Shown here: one piece after another, positions 26,360 to 37,133 of the stretch
How the letters are laid out: each line of letters starts with the position of its first letter
Numbering within the stretch: the first letter of the stretch is position 1
Assembly (NCBI GenBank): GCA_030065775.1
Contig: JASJDL010000004.1
Span: 1 to 37,728, forward strand
Reading direction: 5' to 3'
DNA: 37,728 bases
DNA from: Flavobacteriaceae bacterium
Lineage (GTDB): Bacteria > Bacteroidota > Bacteroidia > Flavobacteriales > Flavobacteriaceae
Position numbers and translations under genes: made by a program
Notes under the pieces: generated by a model
Told to the model about the DNA's origin: nothing
What the model saw: the letters and a program-made list of their open reading frames with translations, nothing else
Databases searched by the model: none

Positions 26360-28543
26360 ATGTCTAGAATACGATTTGATGCGCTAAATGAAGCATCCAA
26401 AAGAAAACCCATAAAGGTTAAGGAAAAAGGCAGGAGGTCGGAAACGTTTGGTTCAAATGTGTTTAATGAGCATGCTATGCGGCAATACCTCACAAAGGAC
26501 GCATTTACAAGCGTGAAAGATGCTATTCAATATGGAACAAAGATCGATAGAAAAATAGCTGATCAGATAGCTGCCGGAATGAAAGATTGGGCTTTGTCCA
26601 AAGAAGCGACTCACTATACACACTGGTTTCAACCTTTGACCGGAGCAACAGCCGAAAAACATGATGCTTTCTTTGAACCTATGGCCGGTGGCGGTGCCAT
26701 GGAAAAGTTTGGAGGCGATCAACTGGTGCAGCAGGAACCAGATGCCTCAAGTTTTCCCCACGGCGGAATTCGCAATACGTTCGAAGCGCGTGGGTACACG
26801 GCTTGGGACCCATCTTCTCCAGCCTTTATCTATGGAACAACATTATGTATCCCCACGGTATTTGTTTCCTACACTGGTGAGGCTTTAGATAATAAAGCTC
26901 CGCTATTACGCGCTTTGCAAGCAGTAGATCACGCAGCTACGGCCATAGCCAAATATTTTGATAAGAATGTTACGAAGGTCAATGCTACTTTAGGTTGGGA
27001 GCAGGAATATTTTTTAATAGATACCGCACTCGCTGCATCAAGGCCGGATATTACCTTAACGGGAAGGACTTTGCTTGGTCACTCTCCCGCTAAAGGACAA
27101 CAACTAGATGACCATTATTTTGGATCGATCCCTTCCAGGGTCATGAGTTTCATGCGAGATTTAGAACAAGAATGTATGTTACTCGGAGTTCCGGTAAAGA
27201 CACGGCACAATGAAGTGGCACCTAATCAATTTGAATTAGCACCCATTTTCGAAGAAGCAAATCTCGCTGTTGACCACAATTCATTACTTATGGATGTTAT
27301 GGAAAAAGTAGCCCAGCGCCATAATTTTAAGGTACTATTCCATGAAAAACCATTTGCCGGAATTAATGGATCAGGTAAGCACAATAATTGGTCCCTGGCA
27401 ACTGATACAGGTGTTAACCTGTTAAGTCCGGGTAAAACCCCGATGAAAAACCTGCAATTCTTGACCTTTTTCGTAAATACGATAAAAGCAGTTCATAATA
27501 ATGAAGAACTCATACGGGCCTCTATTGCGAGCGCGAGTAATGATCATCGCTTAGGTGCAAATGAAGCCCCACCGGCCATAATTTCTGTTTTTATTGGCTC
27601 ACAGCTTTCCCAAGTGTTAGATGAGTTAGAGAATGTCACCAAAGGAAAACTATCACCTCAAGAAAAGACAGATCTCAAATTGAACATTGTAGGTAAAATC
27701 CCTGAAATTCTTTTAGACAATACTGATAGAAACCGAACTTCGCCATTTGCTTTTACAGGGAATAAATTTGAATTACGCGCAGTAGGCTCATGGACCAATT
27801 GTGCAGGGCCGATGACGGTATTAAATACGATTATCGCTAAGCAGCTCAAGGATTTCAAAAAGGAAGCTGATCTCTTAATCGAGAAGAAAAATCTGAAAAA
27901 AGACGAGGCTATTTTTAATGTACTCAGAGAATATATCAAAGCCTCAAAGAAGATCCGTTTTGAAGGGGATGGATACGGTGAAGCCTGGGAAAAAGAAGCA
28001 AAGAAAAGAGGATTGAGTAATCACAAAACAACACCGGAGGCATTAAAAGCGAAAATCTCTAAAGAATCGATCATACTTTATGAAGAAATGGACGTTATGA
28101 GTAAGATTGAGGTACAGGCGCGTCACGAAATTGAATTAGAAGAATACACCATGCGCATTCAAATTGAAGGCAGGGTAATTGGAGACATTGCTAGAAACCA
28201 TGTGATTCCAACAGCAGTTGGCTATCAGAATACCTTAATCGAAAATGTTAGAGGGTTAAAGGAAATTTTTGGTGCCGGTTTCAAAAAACAGGCAAAAGAA
28301 CAGATTGAACTGATCGAACAGATTTCGCATCACATCGCTGAGATTAATTCTAAAGTGGAAGCCATGATTCAAGAACGTAAGAATGCAAATAAACTTTCTG
28401 GTCAGAAGGCCGCTGATGCCTACTGTAATAAGGTGAAACCATATTTTGAAGAAATACGTTACCACTGCGATAAGCTCGAAATGATGGTTGATGATAACTT
28501 ATGGCCACTGACCAAATACAGGGAATTATTATTTACCCGATGA
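26360..28543 (+). CDS. glnN: Glutamine synthetase type III
   Basis: FGSNVFNEHAMRQYLTKDAF, HWFQPLTGATAEKHDAF, GWEQEYFLID, HEKPFAGINGSGKHNNWSL. Confidence 0.97.
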   Translation: MSRIRFDALNEASKRKPIKVKEKGRRSETFGSNVFNEHAMRQYLTKDAFTSVKDAIQYGTKIDRKIADQIAAGMKDWALSKEATHYTHWFQPLTGATAEKHDAFFEPMAGGGAMEKFGGDQLVQQEPDASSFPHGGIRNTFEARGYTAWDPSSPAFIYGTTLCIPTVFVSYTGEALDNKAPLLRALQAVDHAATAIAKYFDKNVTKVNATLGWEQEYFLIDTALAASRPDITLTGRTLLGHSPAKGQQLDDHYFGSIPSRVMSFMRDLEQECMLLGVPVKTRHNEVAPNQFELAPIFEEANLAVDHNSLLMDVMEKVAQRHNFKVLFHEKPFAGINGSGKHNNWSLATDTGVNLLSPGKTPMKNLQFLTFFVNTIKAVHNNEELIRASIASASNDHRLGANEAPPAIISVFIGSQLSQVLDELENVTKGKLSPQEKTDLKLNIVGKIPEILLDNTDRNRTSPFAFTGNKFELRAVGSWTNCAGPMTVLNTIIAKQLKDFKKEADLLIEKKNLKKDEAIFNVLREYIKASKKIRFEGDGYGEAWEKEAKKRGLSNHKTTPEALKAKISKESIILYEEMDVMSKIEVQARHEIELEEYTMRIQIEGRVIGDIARNHVIPTAVGYQNTLIENVRGLKEIFGAGFKKQAKEQIELIEQISHHIAEINSKVEAMIQERKNANKLSGQKAADAYCNKVKPYFEEIRYHCDKLEMMVDDNLWPLTKYRELLFTR

Positions 28544-28562
28544 GTTTTGGTTAAAAAAAATT

Positions 28563-28588
28563 AAATCCCGCGTAAGCGGGATTTTTTT
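28563..28588 (+). terminator. Rho-independent terminator
   Basis: AAATCCCGC-gtaa-GCGGGATTTTTTT. Confidence 0.9.
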
Positions 28589-28617
28589 ATCTTTAGAAAA
28601 AATAAAAATACACTAAA

Positions 28618-29907
28618 ATGAAACGACTTCTTGCCATCACTATGACTTTTTTATGTATCAACGTTTATGGTCAAAATGCCAAAATCGATAAAATGATTGA
28701 TGCAGTAGAATCCAAGGTTATTGAATGGCGACGTGACTTTCATCAGAATCCTGAATTGTCAAACAGGGAATTTAAAACAGCAGAGAAGATTGCAAAGCAT
28801 TTAAAAAGTTTAGGTCTCGAAGTTGAAACAGGCATTGCCCATACGGGTGTGGTTGGAATTTTGAAAGGGAGCAAACCCGGGCCAGTCATTGCACTGCGTG
28901 CAGATATCGACGCCCTACCGGTAACTGAAAGAACACCGGTTTCATTTGCGTCGAAAGTAAAAAGTATTTATAACGGTATAGAAACCGGAGTGATGCATGC
29001 ATGTGGTCATGATACCCATATTGCCATTTTAATGGGAACGGCAGAAGTGCTGACAAAAATTAAAAAAGACTTGAAAGGAACTATAAAGTTTATCTTTCAA
29101 CCTGCAGAAGAAGGAACTCCGCCGGGGGAAAATGGAGGGGCAAAAATGATGGTAGAAGAAGGCGTACTTAAAAACCCTGATGTAGATGCTATTTTTGGCT
29201 TGCATATTAGCGCCGGTATGACCGTTGGCAATATCTCTTATAAGCCTGCAGGGATCATGGCGGCGTCACAGCGCTTCGTGATTAAGGTAAAAGGAAAGCA
29301 AACACATGGTTCACGGCCTTGGGGAGGTATTGACCCGGTGGTAATCTCTGCGCAAATCATTAACGGACTGCAAACTATTGTTAGCCGGGACACTGAGTTG
29401 ACAAAAGAAGCGGCAGTAATCTCCGTAGGCTTAATTCGAGGTGGCGTTCGAAATAATATTATTCCTGAGGAGGTTGAAATGATCGGTACCATCCGTACGC
29501 TAGATTATGATATGCAGAAAAAGCTGAATGATGAAATGAAGAAACGGGTTCCGGCAATCGCTAAAGCCTTTGGTGGTGAAGCCACTATCGAAATCGACAA
29601 AGGATATCCGATTACTTATAATGATCCAAAGTTAACAGCCCAGATGCTACCTGCTCTGCAAAAAGCGGCAGGTAAAGAACAGGTGCATTTGATTAATGCC
29701 ATTACGGGAGCAGAGGACTTTTCGTATTTTCAAAAAGAAGTACCGGGATTGTACTTTTTCCTCGGCGGGAAGCCGGCTGATGTCAAGCCAGAAGATGCAG
29801 CATCACACCACACACCGGACTTTTTCATCGATGAAAGCGGATTAAAATTAGGGGTACAAACGTTTGTAAACTTGACTTTAGACTACATGAATGCAGCGAC
29901 TGAATAA
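28618..29907 (+). CDS. M20 family amidohydrolase/carboxypeptidase, secreted
   Basis: WRRDFHQNPELSNREFKTAEKIAKHL, MHACGHDTHIAILMG, AEEGTPPGENGGAKMMVEEGVL, GAEDFSYF. Confidence 0.95.
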   Translation: MKRLLAITMTFLCINVYGQNAKIDKMIDAVESKVIEWRRDFHQNPELSNREFKTAEKIAKHLKSLGLEVETGIAHTGVVGILKGSKPGPVIALRADIDALPVTERTPVSFASKVKSIYNGIETGVMHACGHDTHIAILMGTAEVLTKIKKDLKGTIKFIFQPAEEGTPPGENGGAKMMVEEGVLKNPDVDAIFGLHISAGMTVGNISYKPAGIMAASQRFVIKVKGKQTHGSRPWGGIDPVVISAQIINGLQTIVSRDTELTKEAAVISVGLIRGGVRNNIIPEEVEMIGTIRTLDYDMQKKLNDEMKKRVPAIAKAFGGEATIEIDKGYPITYNDPKLTAQMLPALQKAAGKEQVHLINAITGAEDFSYFQKEVPGLYFFLGGKPADVKPEDAASHHTPDFFIDESGLKLGVQTFVNLTLDYMNAATE

Positions 29908-29995
29908 GGTTTGCTTTATCAGGTACTACATTCAGAAAACGAACACTTACGGCTAATGCTAATTTAGTATTGCCTGTAATGTTTTATTGATCGGT

Positions 29996-31495
29996 TTACT
30001 TGTAACTCTTGGAGAGCACGCCATTTTTCCATTCGCCAATCTGTTCTTTATTGGTCTTGCCATTTTTGTAATAGCCTAAGCCATCTCTATTATTATTTCT
30101 GTATTGACCGGCATAATAGCTTTTATCCTTCCAAAAGAAGAAAGCATTTCCATCAAATGAACCATTTAATGAAAATTCACCAAAATAGATATTTCCTGAA
30201 GCATAGGTATATCGGCCCAACCTTCTTTTACCATTAATGAAGAACCCCTGAAATGTATCTCCGTTCGTCCATTTAAATTTACCATAGCCATTTTGGCAGT
30301 TACCTGCAATGCAACCTGTGGTGCTATTTTTATTGGTGAAGAAAGTGTGTTTATTTTTTAAGGTACCATTTTCCCAATAGCCATAGTTATATTTATTATT
30401 CAGCTCTTTTTTCTCACCATACCCAGTGATCTTGCCATTGGTCCATTCTCCTTCATATTTCGTGTTATTCTTCCAAAGGTACTGTCCAAAACCGTGACGA
30501 ATATTATTTCTCCAGTTGCCGAAATACTTATCGCCATTTTTCCATACATAACTGCCGTAACCATTTTTCTGTTTGTTTGAGAAAAAACCTTCATAACTTC
30601 CATTATCATAGACATATTTTCCCCAACCTTCAGTACAATTACCTTTTATACAACCTTTAGCAGTTGAGTTCACTGATGTTAACCATGCATCCTGTGACTT
30701 GTCTTCCTTCCATTGACCATCATAGGTTAATTTGCCCTCTAGATTGTAGAATTTACCCGCCCCATCTCTTTTACCTTCTTTCCACATTCCAATATATTTT
30801 CCATCCGTATAATATTTCGTGCCAAAACCACCTAATGTACCATTGATATAATTTCCTTCATATAAAAGATTTCCAGATTTATCATATTCTTTACCATACC
30901 CATTGAATGTCCCATTTTTATTTTCACCTACATGCTTTGCACCTGACGCAAAATAGTACGAACCATTGCCGTCTCTTTTATTATTTTTATAGGTGCCGAC
31001 GTAACGATCACCATTTGGCCAATTCATAGTTCCTTGCCCCTCTCTTATTCCATTTTTATATTGGCCAGTATATGAACCACCATTTGTAAAAAATTCAGTT
31101 CCTTTTCCGTCTTTTACTCCTTTTTTCCAATTTCCTTTATATATCAATTTACCGTCATTACGATCGTAAGATTTTCCATAACCATTCAATTTTCCACCGT
31201 AAAAAACACCTTCAAAAGAGAGCTTTCCCATAGCATTGTATTGCTTACATTGCCCGTTAGCAATATTATTTTTAAATACACCTATAATTTTGGTTCCATT
31301 TTTATAGAAATAGGTCCCTTGCCCGTCTAAAAGTCCACCTTTAAAGGTGCCTTCATAACTGTCACCATTTCCATAGGTTCTTTTCCCAAAGCCATTTTGG
31401 CAATCACCTGAAACGCAGGACGGTTTTACTTCTTGAGAATAAAGATTTAAGGTAGCTAGTACAAGAGATAAAAATAAGAGCTGATATTTTCTCAT
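29996..31495 (-). CDS. Secreted MORN-repeat protein, 499 aa
   Basis: Many GxGxxxxxNGxxYxGxxxxG repeats plus three CxxGxCxxGxGK modules; signal peptide. Confidence 0.93.
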   Translation of the reverse strand: MRKYQLLFLSLVLATLNLYSQEVKPSCVSGDCQNGFGKRTYGNGDSYEGTFKGGLLDGQGTYFYKNGTKIIGVFKNNIANGQCKQYNAMGKLSFEGVFYGGKLNGYGKSYDRNDGKLIYKGNWKKGVKDGKGTEFFTNGGSYTGQYKNGIREGQGTMNWPNGDRYVGTYKNNKRDGNGSYYFASGAKHVGENKNGTFNGYGKEYDKSGNLLYEGNYINGTLGGFGTKYYTDGKYIGMWKEGKRDGAGKFYNLEGKLTYDGQWKEDKSQDAWLTSVNSTAKGCIKGNCTEGWGKYVYDNGSYEGFFSNKQKNGYGSYVWKNGDKYFGNWRNNIRHGFGQYLWKNNTKYEGEWTNGKITGYGEKKELNNKYNYGYWENGTLKNKHTFFTNKNSTTGCIAGNCQNGYGKFKWTNGDTFQGFFINGKRRLGRYTYASGNIYFGEFSLNGSFDGNAFFFWKDKSYYAGQYRNNNRDGLGYYKNGKTNKEQIGEWKNGVLSKSYK

Positions 31496-31648
31496 AGCTG
31501 GTTGCTGTTAATCTTTTGAAATAGGGCTGAATTTTAAAGTAAATTCTGTAATAATGCATTGATAACCAACTCTTAAAATTAATAAATTTAATTTATTTGC
31601 CATAAGTTTTAGCAATTAATTAATATGAACACTACATTCTTTAATCAT

Positions 31649-31656
31649 TATATTTG
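31649..31656 (+). promoter_or_regulatory. Bacteroidota -7 element TAnnTTTG
   Basis: TATATTTG upstream of the 31676 start. Confidence 0.5.
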
Positions 31657-31675
31657 CAGCATTAAATAGCATTTA

Positions 31676-31978
31676 ATGGGATTTTTTAACTTTAGACAAG
31701 AATTTGGTGACGTGCAAGCCTATTTAGAGAAAGGAGCCATAGTTTTAGATGTGCGAACCGAGGCAGAATATGAAGAGGGGCATGTTGAAGGCTCTAAACA
31801 TATTCAATTAGATTTTATTCCAGATCATATAGAAGAAATAAAAGCATGGGGTAAACCTGTTATTACTTGTTGCAGGAGTGGTGCCAGAAGTGGTACTGCT
31901 GAAGAATTTTTAGCAGAGCACGGTATAGATGTCATCAATGGAGGCCCCTGGGAAAATGTAGATCAGTATGTGGAATAA
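31676..31978 (+). CDS. Rhodanese-like domain protein
   Basis: VLDVRTEAEYEEGHVEGSKHI, active-site loop CCRSGARSGTA. Confidence 0.93.
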   Translation: MGFFNFRQEFGDVQAYLEKGAIVLDVRTEAEYEEGHVEGSKHIQLDFIPDHIEEIKAWGKPVITCCRSGARSGTAEEFLAEHGIDVINGGPWENVDQYVE

Positions 31979-32028
31979 ATGGTATTTCCGCTTATTCTGG
32001 TCTGTATCGAAATAGTGTCAAGAAATTT

Positions 32029-32979
32029 TTAAAACTTCATAAATGGAAATGCTTTTTGTAGTCTTTCCATTTTTTGTTTTTGAATAGCAAGAAACTTTTG
32101 GTGCTGCTCTGAATCAGGACGAAAGGGTTTGTGCAAATTCCCTTTTTGAATGTTATCAACTTCTGACATGGTTGGTTTGGCCTTGTCAGAAATCCAAACC
32201 AATTGAAATTTTTCCCAGATGTAATCAATCGCAATTTGACTGGGATGGATCATATCTTCGTTATAAAAACGATAGTCACGTAATTCATCCATCATAAGTT
32301 CATAACCAGGGAAATAATGAATGTTATTTCTTGGATCAACAACCTGGTGAACTCCTGAGATCAAATGTGCTTTACTCTGATTGTTTTCTGTGATCCCGTC
32401 CTTTAAATGACGAATAGGTGACACGGTTAGAATAATAGTTACTTTCGGGTTTAAACTGCGAATCAACGAAATAATCCCTTCTAAACTTTCGGTAATTTCA
32501 TTAACGGATAATAATTCTTTCGAAAACTCCTTTTGTGGCACTTTATGGCAATTCGCGACGATGTTATCAGTTGCGATATGTCTGTAGACCCAAGCAGTAC
32601 CTAAAGTAATGATAATATGAGTCGATTCATTGATCTGTTTATATGTTGATTCAACAGATAAGTTCAGATCATGAATCAGTTGCTCCATACTAGAATTATT
32701 GAGTTTAGAATGAACTTCAAAACTACTCCACTGCTCATTGAACCGAAAGAGATCAGGTTCACCATATTTTTTCTCGTTAATAGCATTTGTGATGAGGTTT
32801 TCGATAGCCCTAGGATGAAATAATATTCCGAACGGATTGATAAGGTTTTGAAATTTAAAATAGTCAAGCTTTACTCCAATATTTTCTGCGAAGCATGATC
32901 CCAGCAATAGCAGTTTTGAATCGTAATCGATTTGATGCTGCTGTTGCGGCTCGAATGGAATATGGGTTTGGAGCTGCAT
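32029..32979 (-). CDS. GSCFA-domain protein
   Basis: LLLLGSCFAENIGVKLDYFKFQNLINPFGILFHP. Confidence 0.92.
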   Translation of the reverse strand: MQLQTHIPFEPQQQHQIDYDSKLLLLGSCFAENIGVKLDYFKFQNLINPFGILFHPRAIENLITNAINEKKYGEPDLFRFNEQWSSFEVHSKLNNSSMEQLIHDLNLSVESTYKQINESTHIIITLGTAWVYRHIATDNIVANCHKVPQKEFSKELLSVNEITESLEGIISLIRSLNPKVTIILTVSPIRHLKDGITENNQSKAHLISGVHQVVDPRNNIHYFPGYELMMDELRDYRFYNEDMIHPSQIAIDYIWEKFQLVWISDKAKPTMSEVDNIQKGNLHKPFRPDSEQHQKFLAIQKQKMERLQKAFPFMKF

Positions 32980-33064
32980 TATTAATGTTCAGATCATTCC
33001 TGTGAAAGCATGAATCCATAATTTTTGAATTTATGATGATTCCGCGTCAAGTGTAGAATGACAA

Positions 33065-35674
33065 TTATTTTAAATACTCTTTTGCTTTTACTAGAGCTTC
33101 CTTGATTCCGTCAGGGTTTTTGCCACCGGCAGTTGCATAAAAGGGTTGTCCGCCGCCGCCGCCTTGAATAAGTTTACCCAATTCGCGCACGATAGTTCCG
33201 GCATGCAATTTCTCACCGGCGATATTTTTTGAAATGAAAACAGTCAACTGTGCTTTTCCATTCGTTTTTGAGCCGGCGATAAAAAACAGGTCATTAATTT
33301 CACCACCTAACTGAAATGCCAGGTCTTTAATAGCGCCTTGGTCTAATGCTATTTCAGTAGCTATAAAATTAATCCCATTTATAGACTCCACATTGTTTTT
33401 TAGATCACTTTTCAACGAAGAAGCCTTGTCTTTCATGAGCGCTTCAATTTCTTTCTTAAGCTGAATATTTTCCTCTTGCAAAGCTTTGACAGACTCCACC
33501 GGACTTAACGAACTTTTGAACAAGTCTTTTATTTCAAAATAGGCGCGGTTGGTTTCTGAATAAAAATCCTTTACGGCGTCATAAGTTATTGCTTCAATAC
33601 GACGTATTCCCGCTGCGATAGCACTTTCTGATCTAATTTTAAAATGCCAGATATCACCTGTATTCTGCACGTGGGTACCGCCACATAATTCAATGGATTT
33701 TCCAAAGCGAATGGTGCGAACGGTATCACCATATTTTTCGCCAAATAAGGCTAAGGCGCCATCTTTTTTGGCTTTTTCCATAGATACGGAACGATGCTCC
33801 TGTAACTTTAACTTATTAGTTATGCGCGCATTGACAAAATCTTCTACCTCACGCAGTTCATCAACCGTAAGTTTTGAGAAATGCGAAAAGTCAAACCGTA
33901 AATATTTTGAATGTACTGCCGATCCTTTTTGCTCCACATGTTCACCTAAGATTTCGCGTAATGCCTGGTGTAAAAGGTGTGTAGCCGTATGGTTGCAAGC
34001 AGTTCTGAAACGCTGTTTTTCATCTACCACAATTTTAAAGGTATCTGAAACATTCTCAGGTAAGTTTTCGACAAAATGAATAATAAGGTTGTTTTCTTTT
34101 TTGGTATCAACGATATAATTCACATCTCCATTTGGGGCTTCCAAATAGCCCTTATCGCCGACCTGACCACCTCCTTCTGGATAAAAAGGGGTTAAGTTAA
34201 ATACCAATTGGTACTGATCACCTTCTTTTTTAGAAGATACCTTTCTGTATCGGGTGATTTTTACATCTGCCTCCAAGGAATCGTATCCAATAAATTCTTC
34301 GTCATGGTCATCGATCAAGATATTCCAGTCATCTGTTTCAATGGCAGAAGCAGCTCGTGAACGATTTTTCTGTTTTTCAAGCTCCACATTAAATTCTTCC
34401 TCGTTAAAAGAAAGATCTTTCTCAGCTAATATTAAGGCAGTCAAATCTTTTGGAAAACCATAAGTATCATACAGCTCAAAAGCTTTCGCTCCCGAAATTA
34501 TCGCATCTCCGGATTCTTTTACAATTCCATCCAACATAACCAAGCCCTGTTCTAGGGTTTTTAAGAATGAATGCTCTTCTTCCTTGATAACATTGGTGAC
34601 TAATTGCCGTTGTTCTTTTAGTTCCGGGAAAACCTCGCTCATTTCTTTGCTTAGAATATGTACCAGTTTAAAGATAAATGGCTTTTTTTGGTTCAAAAAG
34701 GTAAATCCGTAGCGAATCGCACGACGTAAAATTCTACGAATAACATAACCGGCGCCGGTGTTAGAAGGTAATTGCCCATCCGCAATAGCGAAAGCAACTG
34801 CACGCACATGATCAGCTACAACACGAATGGCAATGTCGGTTTTTTCATTACTGCCATAGTTGGTTTGAGTAATGGTTTCTACCTCTCGAATAAGCGGTGT
34901 AAACACATCGGTATCGTAATTAGATGTTACGTTTTGCAATACCATACATAAACGTTCAAATCCCATTCCGGTATCGATATGTTTTGCAGGTAAATTTTCC
35001 AATGACCCGTCGGCTTTTCTATTGTATTGTATGAAAACCAGGTTCCAGATTTCGACCACTTGTGGATGATCTTTATTGACCAATTCTTTACCCGGAATTT
35101 GCGCTTTTTCTTCGTCAGAGCGAATATCTACATGTATTTCTGAACAAGGTCCGCTAGGGCCTGTTGCTCCCATTTCCCAGAAATTATCCTTTTTATTTCC
35201 GTTGATTATTCTGTTCTCATCAATATGTTCCTTCCAATGATCATAAGCTTCTTGGTCAAAAGCCAAATTTTCACTTTTATCACCCTCGAAAACCGTTACA
35301 TACAGGTTATCTTTATTGATCTTATAAACTTCAGTAAGCAATTCCCATGCCCAAGCAATGGCTTCTTTTTTAAAGTAATCTCCAAAGCTCCAATTACCGA
35401 GCATCTCAAACATCGTGTGGTGATACGTATCAAGGCCTACTTCTTCGAGGTCATTGTGCTTCCCAGATACACGCAGACATTTTTGTGTGTCTGCTATTCG
35501 TTTTATTTCGGCTTTTTTCTGTCCCAAAAAATATTCTTTAAACGGTACCATACCGGCATTGGTGAACATCAGTGTAGGGTCATTTTTTAATACCATGGGG
35601 GATGAAGGCACAATTTTATGGGCTTTCGATTCGAAAAAATCTAAAAAATGCTGTCGTATCGCTTGCGATGTCAT
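33065..35674 (-). CDS. alaS: Alanyl-tRNA synthetase
   Basis: [61 protein letters not shown], editing domain HTATHLLH and CGGTHV, C-terminal [14 protein letters not shown]. Confidence 0.98.
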   Translation of the reverse strand: MTSQAIRQHFLDFFESKAHKIVPSSPMVLKNDPTLMFTNAGMVPFKEYFLGQKKAEIKRIADTQKCLRVSGKHNDLEEVGLDTYHHTMFEMLGNWSFGDYFKKEAIAWAWELLTEVYKINKDNLYVTVFEGDKSENLAFDQEAYDHWKEHIDENRIINGNKKDNFWEMGATGPSGPCSEIHVDIRSDEEKAQIPGKELVNKDHPQVVEIWNLVFIQYNRKADGSLENLPAKHIDTGMGFERLCMVLQNVTSNYDTDVFTPLIREVETITQTNYGSNEKTDIAIRVVADHVRAVAFAIADGQLPSNTGAGYVIRRILRRAIRYGFTFLNQKKPFIFKLVHILSKEMSEVFPELKEQRQLVTNVIKEEEHSFLKTLEQGLVMLDGIVKESGDAIISGAKAFELYDTYGFPKDLTALILAEKDLSFNEEEFNVELEKQKNRSRAASAIETDDWNILIDDHDEEFIGYDSLEADVKITRYRKVSSKKEGDQYQLVFNLTPFYPEGGGQVGDKGYLEAPNGDVNYIVDTKKENNLIIHFVENLPENVSDTFKIVVDEKQRFRTACNHTATHLLHQALREILGEHVEQKGSAVHSKYLRFDFSHFSKLTVDELREVEDFVNARITNKLKLQEHRSVSMEKAKKDGALALFGEKYGDTVRTIRFGKSIELCGGTHVQNTGDIWHFKIRSESAIAAGIRRIEAITYDAVKDFYSETNRAYFEIKDLFKSSLSPVESVKALQEENIQLKKEIEALMKDKASSLKSDLKNNVESINGINFIATEIALDQGAIKDLAFQLGGEINDLFFIAGSKTNGKAQLTVFISKNIAGEKLHAGTIVRELGKLIQGGGGGQPFYATAGGKNPDGIKEALVKAKEYLK

Positions 35675-35810
35675 AAACTGTTAATTAAAAGCCAAATAAA
35701 ACACTTGTTTTTTCGGTTTGGAAACATTTTGTAAATTTGGCGTTAGGCAATAAAAATAAAGAGTTTTTTACCCCTTAGTTTGGGTTGCAAAAATAGCACA
35801 AATTAATAGT

Positions 35811-36782
35811 ATGGCGAAGGTAAAATATTATTACGATTCAGAAACATTATCTTACAGAAAAATAGAGCTTCGCAGAAGAGATAAGTTCAAGAATACATTG
35901 GTGTTTTTGGCAAGCTCGGCTTTATTTGGAGCCTTAATTGTTTTAATTTCATATCAGTTCATCGAATCTCCAAAGGAGAAGGCACAAAAGCGTGAACTTG
36001 ACAATATGATGCTTCGCTATGAATTATTGGATAAAAAGATGTCACAGGCGGAGAAGGTTCTGGAGAATATTCAGCAACGAGATAATGATATCTACCGTAT
36101 GTATTTCGAGGTAAACCCAATACCGGAAGAACAACGCAAAGCAGGTTTTGGGGGTGTCAATCGGTATAAATCATTGGAGGGCTTTGAGAATTCTGATATG
36201 ATCATTGACGCCACCAAGAATATGGATATTTTGGCTAAGCAGCTATATGTTCAATCTAAATCTTTGGATGAGATTATTAATCTGGCCGAAGATAAAGAAA
36301 AGTTACTGGCTTCAATTCCGGCTATTCAACCCATCAAAAAAGAAGACCTAACCCGTATGGCATCAGGTTATGGATGGCGTTCTGATCCGTTTACCAAAGC
36401 ACGCAAAATGCATCGGGGGATGGACTTTACCGCGCCTAAAGGCGTACCTATCTATGCTACAGGTAATGGCATTGTGAAACGAGCAGATAACGGTGCCTCA
36501 GGTTTTGGGAATCACGTTCGTATTGACCATGGTTTTGGTTATGTGACTTTATATGCCCACTTGTCAAAATACAATGTGAAAAGAGGCCAGCGTGTGAAGC
36601 GTGGTGACCTTATAGGATTTGTGGGCAGCACCGGAAGGTCCATGGCACCGCACTTACATTATGAAGTACATAAAGATGGTAAACCCATCAATCCTATAAA
36701 TTTCTATTACGGAAACTTGACCCCAGAAGAATTCAAACAGATGTTAAAAGCGGCATCTCAGGAAAATCAATCATTCGATTAA
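35811..36782 (+). CDS. M23-family (LytM-like) peptidoglycan endopeptidase
   Basis: SGYGWRSDPFTKARKMHRGMDFTAPKGVPIYATGNGIV...GNHVRIDHGFGYVTLYAHLS...GRSMAPHLHYEV. Confidence 0.95.
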   Translation: MAKVKYYYDSETLSYRKIELRRRDKFKNTLVFLASSALFGALIVLISYQFIESPKEKAQKRELDNMMLRYELLDKKMSQAEKVLENIQQRDNDIYRMYFEVNPIPEEQRKAGFGGVNRYKSLEGFENSDMIIDATKNMDILAKQLYVQSKSLDEIINLAEDKEKLLASIPAIQPIKKEDLTRMASGYGWRSDPFTKARKMHRGMDFTAPKGVPIYATGNGIVKRADNGASGFGNHVRIDHGFGYVTLYAHLSKYNVKRGQRVKRGDLIGFVGSTGRSMAPHLHYEVHKDGKPINPINFYYGNLTPEEFKQMLKAASQENQSFD

Positions 36783-37111
36783 TGCATATCAACTTACCAG
36801 ACAAACGCTATTATAAGATAGGAGAGGTTGCCAAAGCCTTTAATGTGAACGCTTCACTCATACGGTTTTGGGATAAAGAATTTGATATCATAAAGCCCAA
36901 AAAAAATGCGAAGGGCAACCGAATGTTCACGTCAGAAGATATCAAAAATCTTCAGATGATCTATCACTTGGTAAAAGAAAAAGGATTTACCCTCGATGGT
37001 GCCCGTACGAAACTGAAGGAAAATCCTGAAAAACTTAAAGAGAATCATTCAATTATAGCTCGATTAGAGGCTATAAAGGATGAACTTATTCAAATAAAAA
37101 ATCAATTATAA
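36782..37111 (+). CDS. MerR-family transcriptional regulator
   Basis: YYKIGEVAKAFNVNASLIRFWDKEFDIIKPKKNAKGNRMFTSEDIKNLQMI. Confidence 0.93.
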   Translation: MHINLPDKRYYKIGEVAKAFNVNASLIRFWDKEFDIIKPKKNAKGNRMFTSEDIKNLQMIYHLVKEKGFTLDGARTKLKENPEKLKENHSIIARLEAIKDELIQIKNQL

Positions 37112-37133
37112 TCAACTTTAAAAATTTAGTGTC

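Noticed and set aside
26453-26888. Short ORFs inside glnN, M20, alaS, blaR1 and the antiporter (e.g. 26453-26722, 29238-29492, 33693-34079, 35225-35590)
   Set aside because: Shadow ORFs of strongly conserved genes.
35732-35739. TAAATTTG upstream of the M23 peptidase gene as a promoter
   Set aside because: Matches the -7 consensus, but I could not find a TTG -33 element at the expected spacing, so not listed as a feature.
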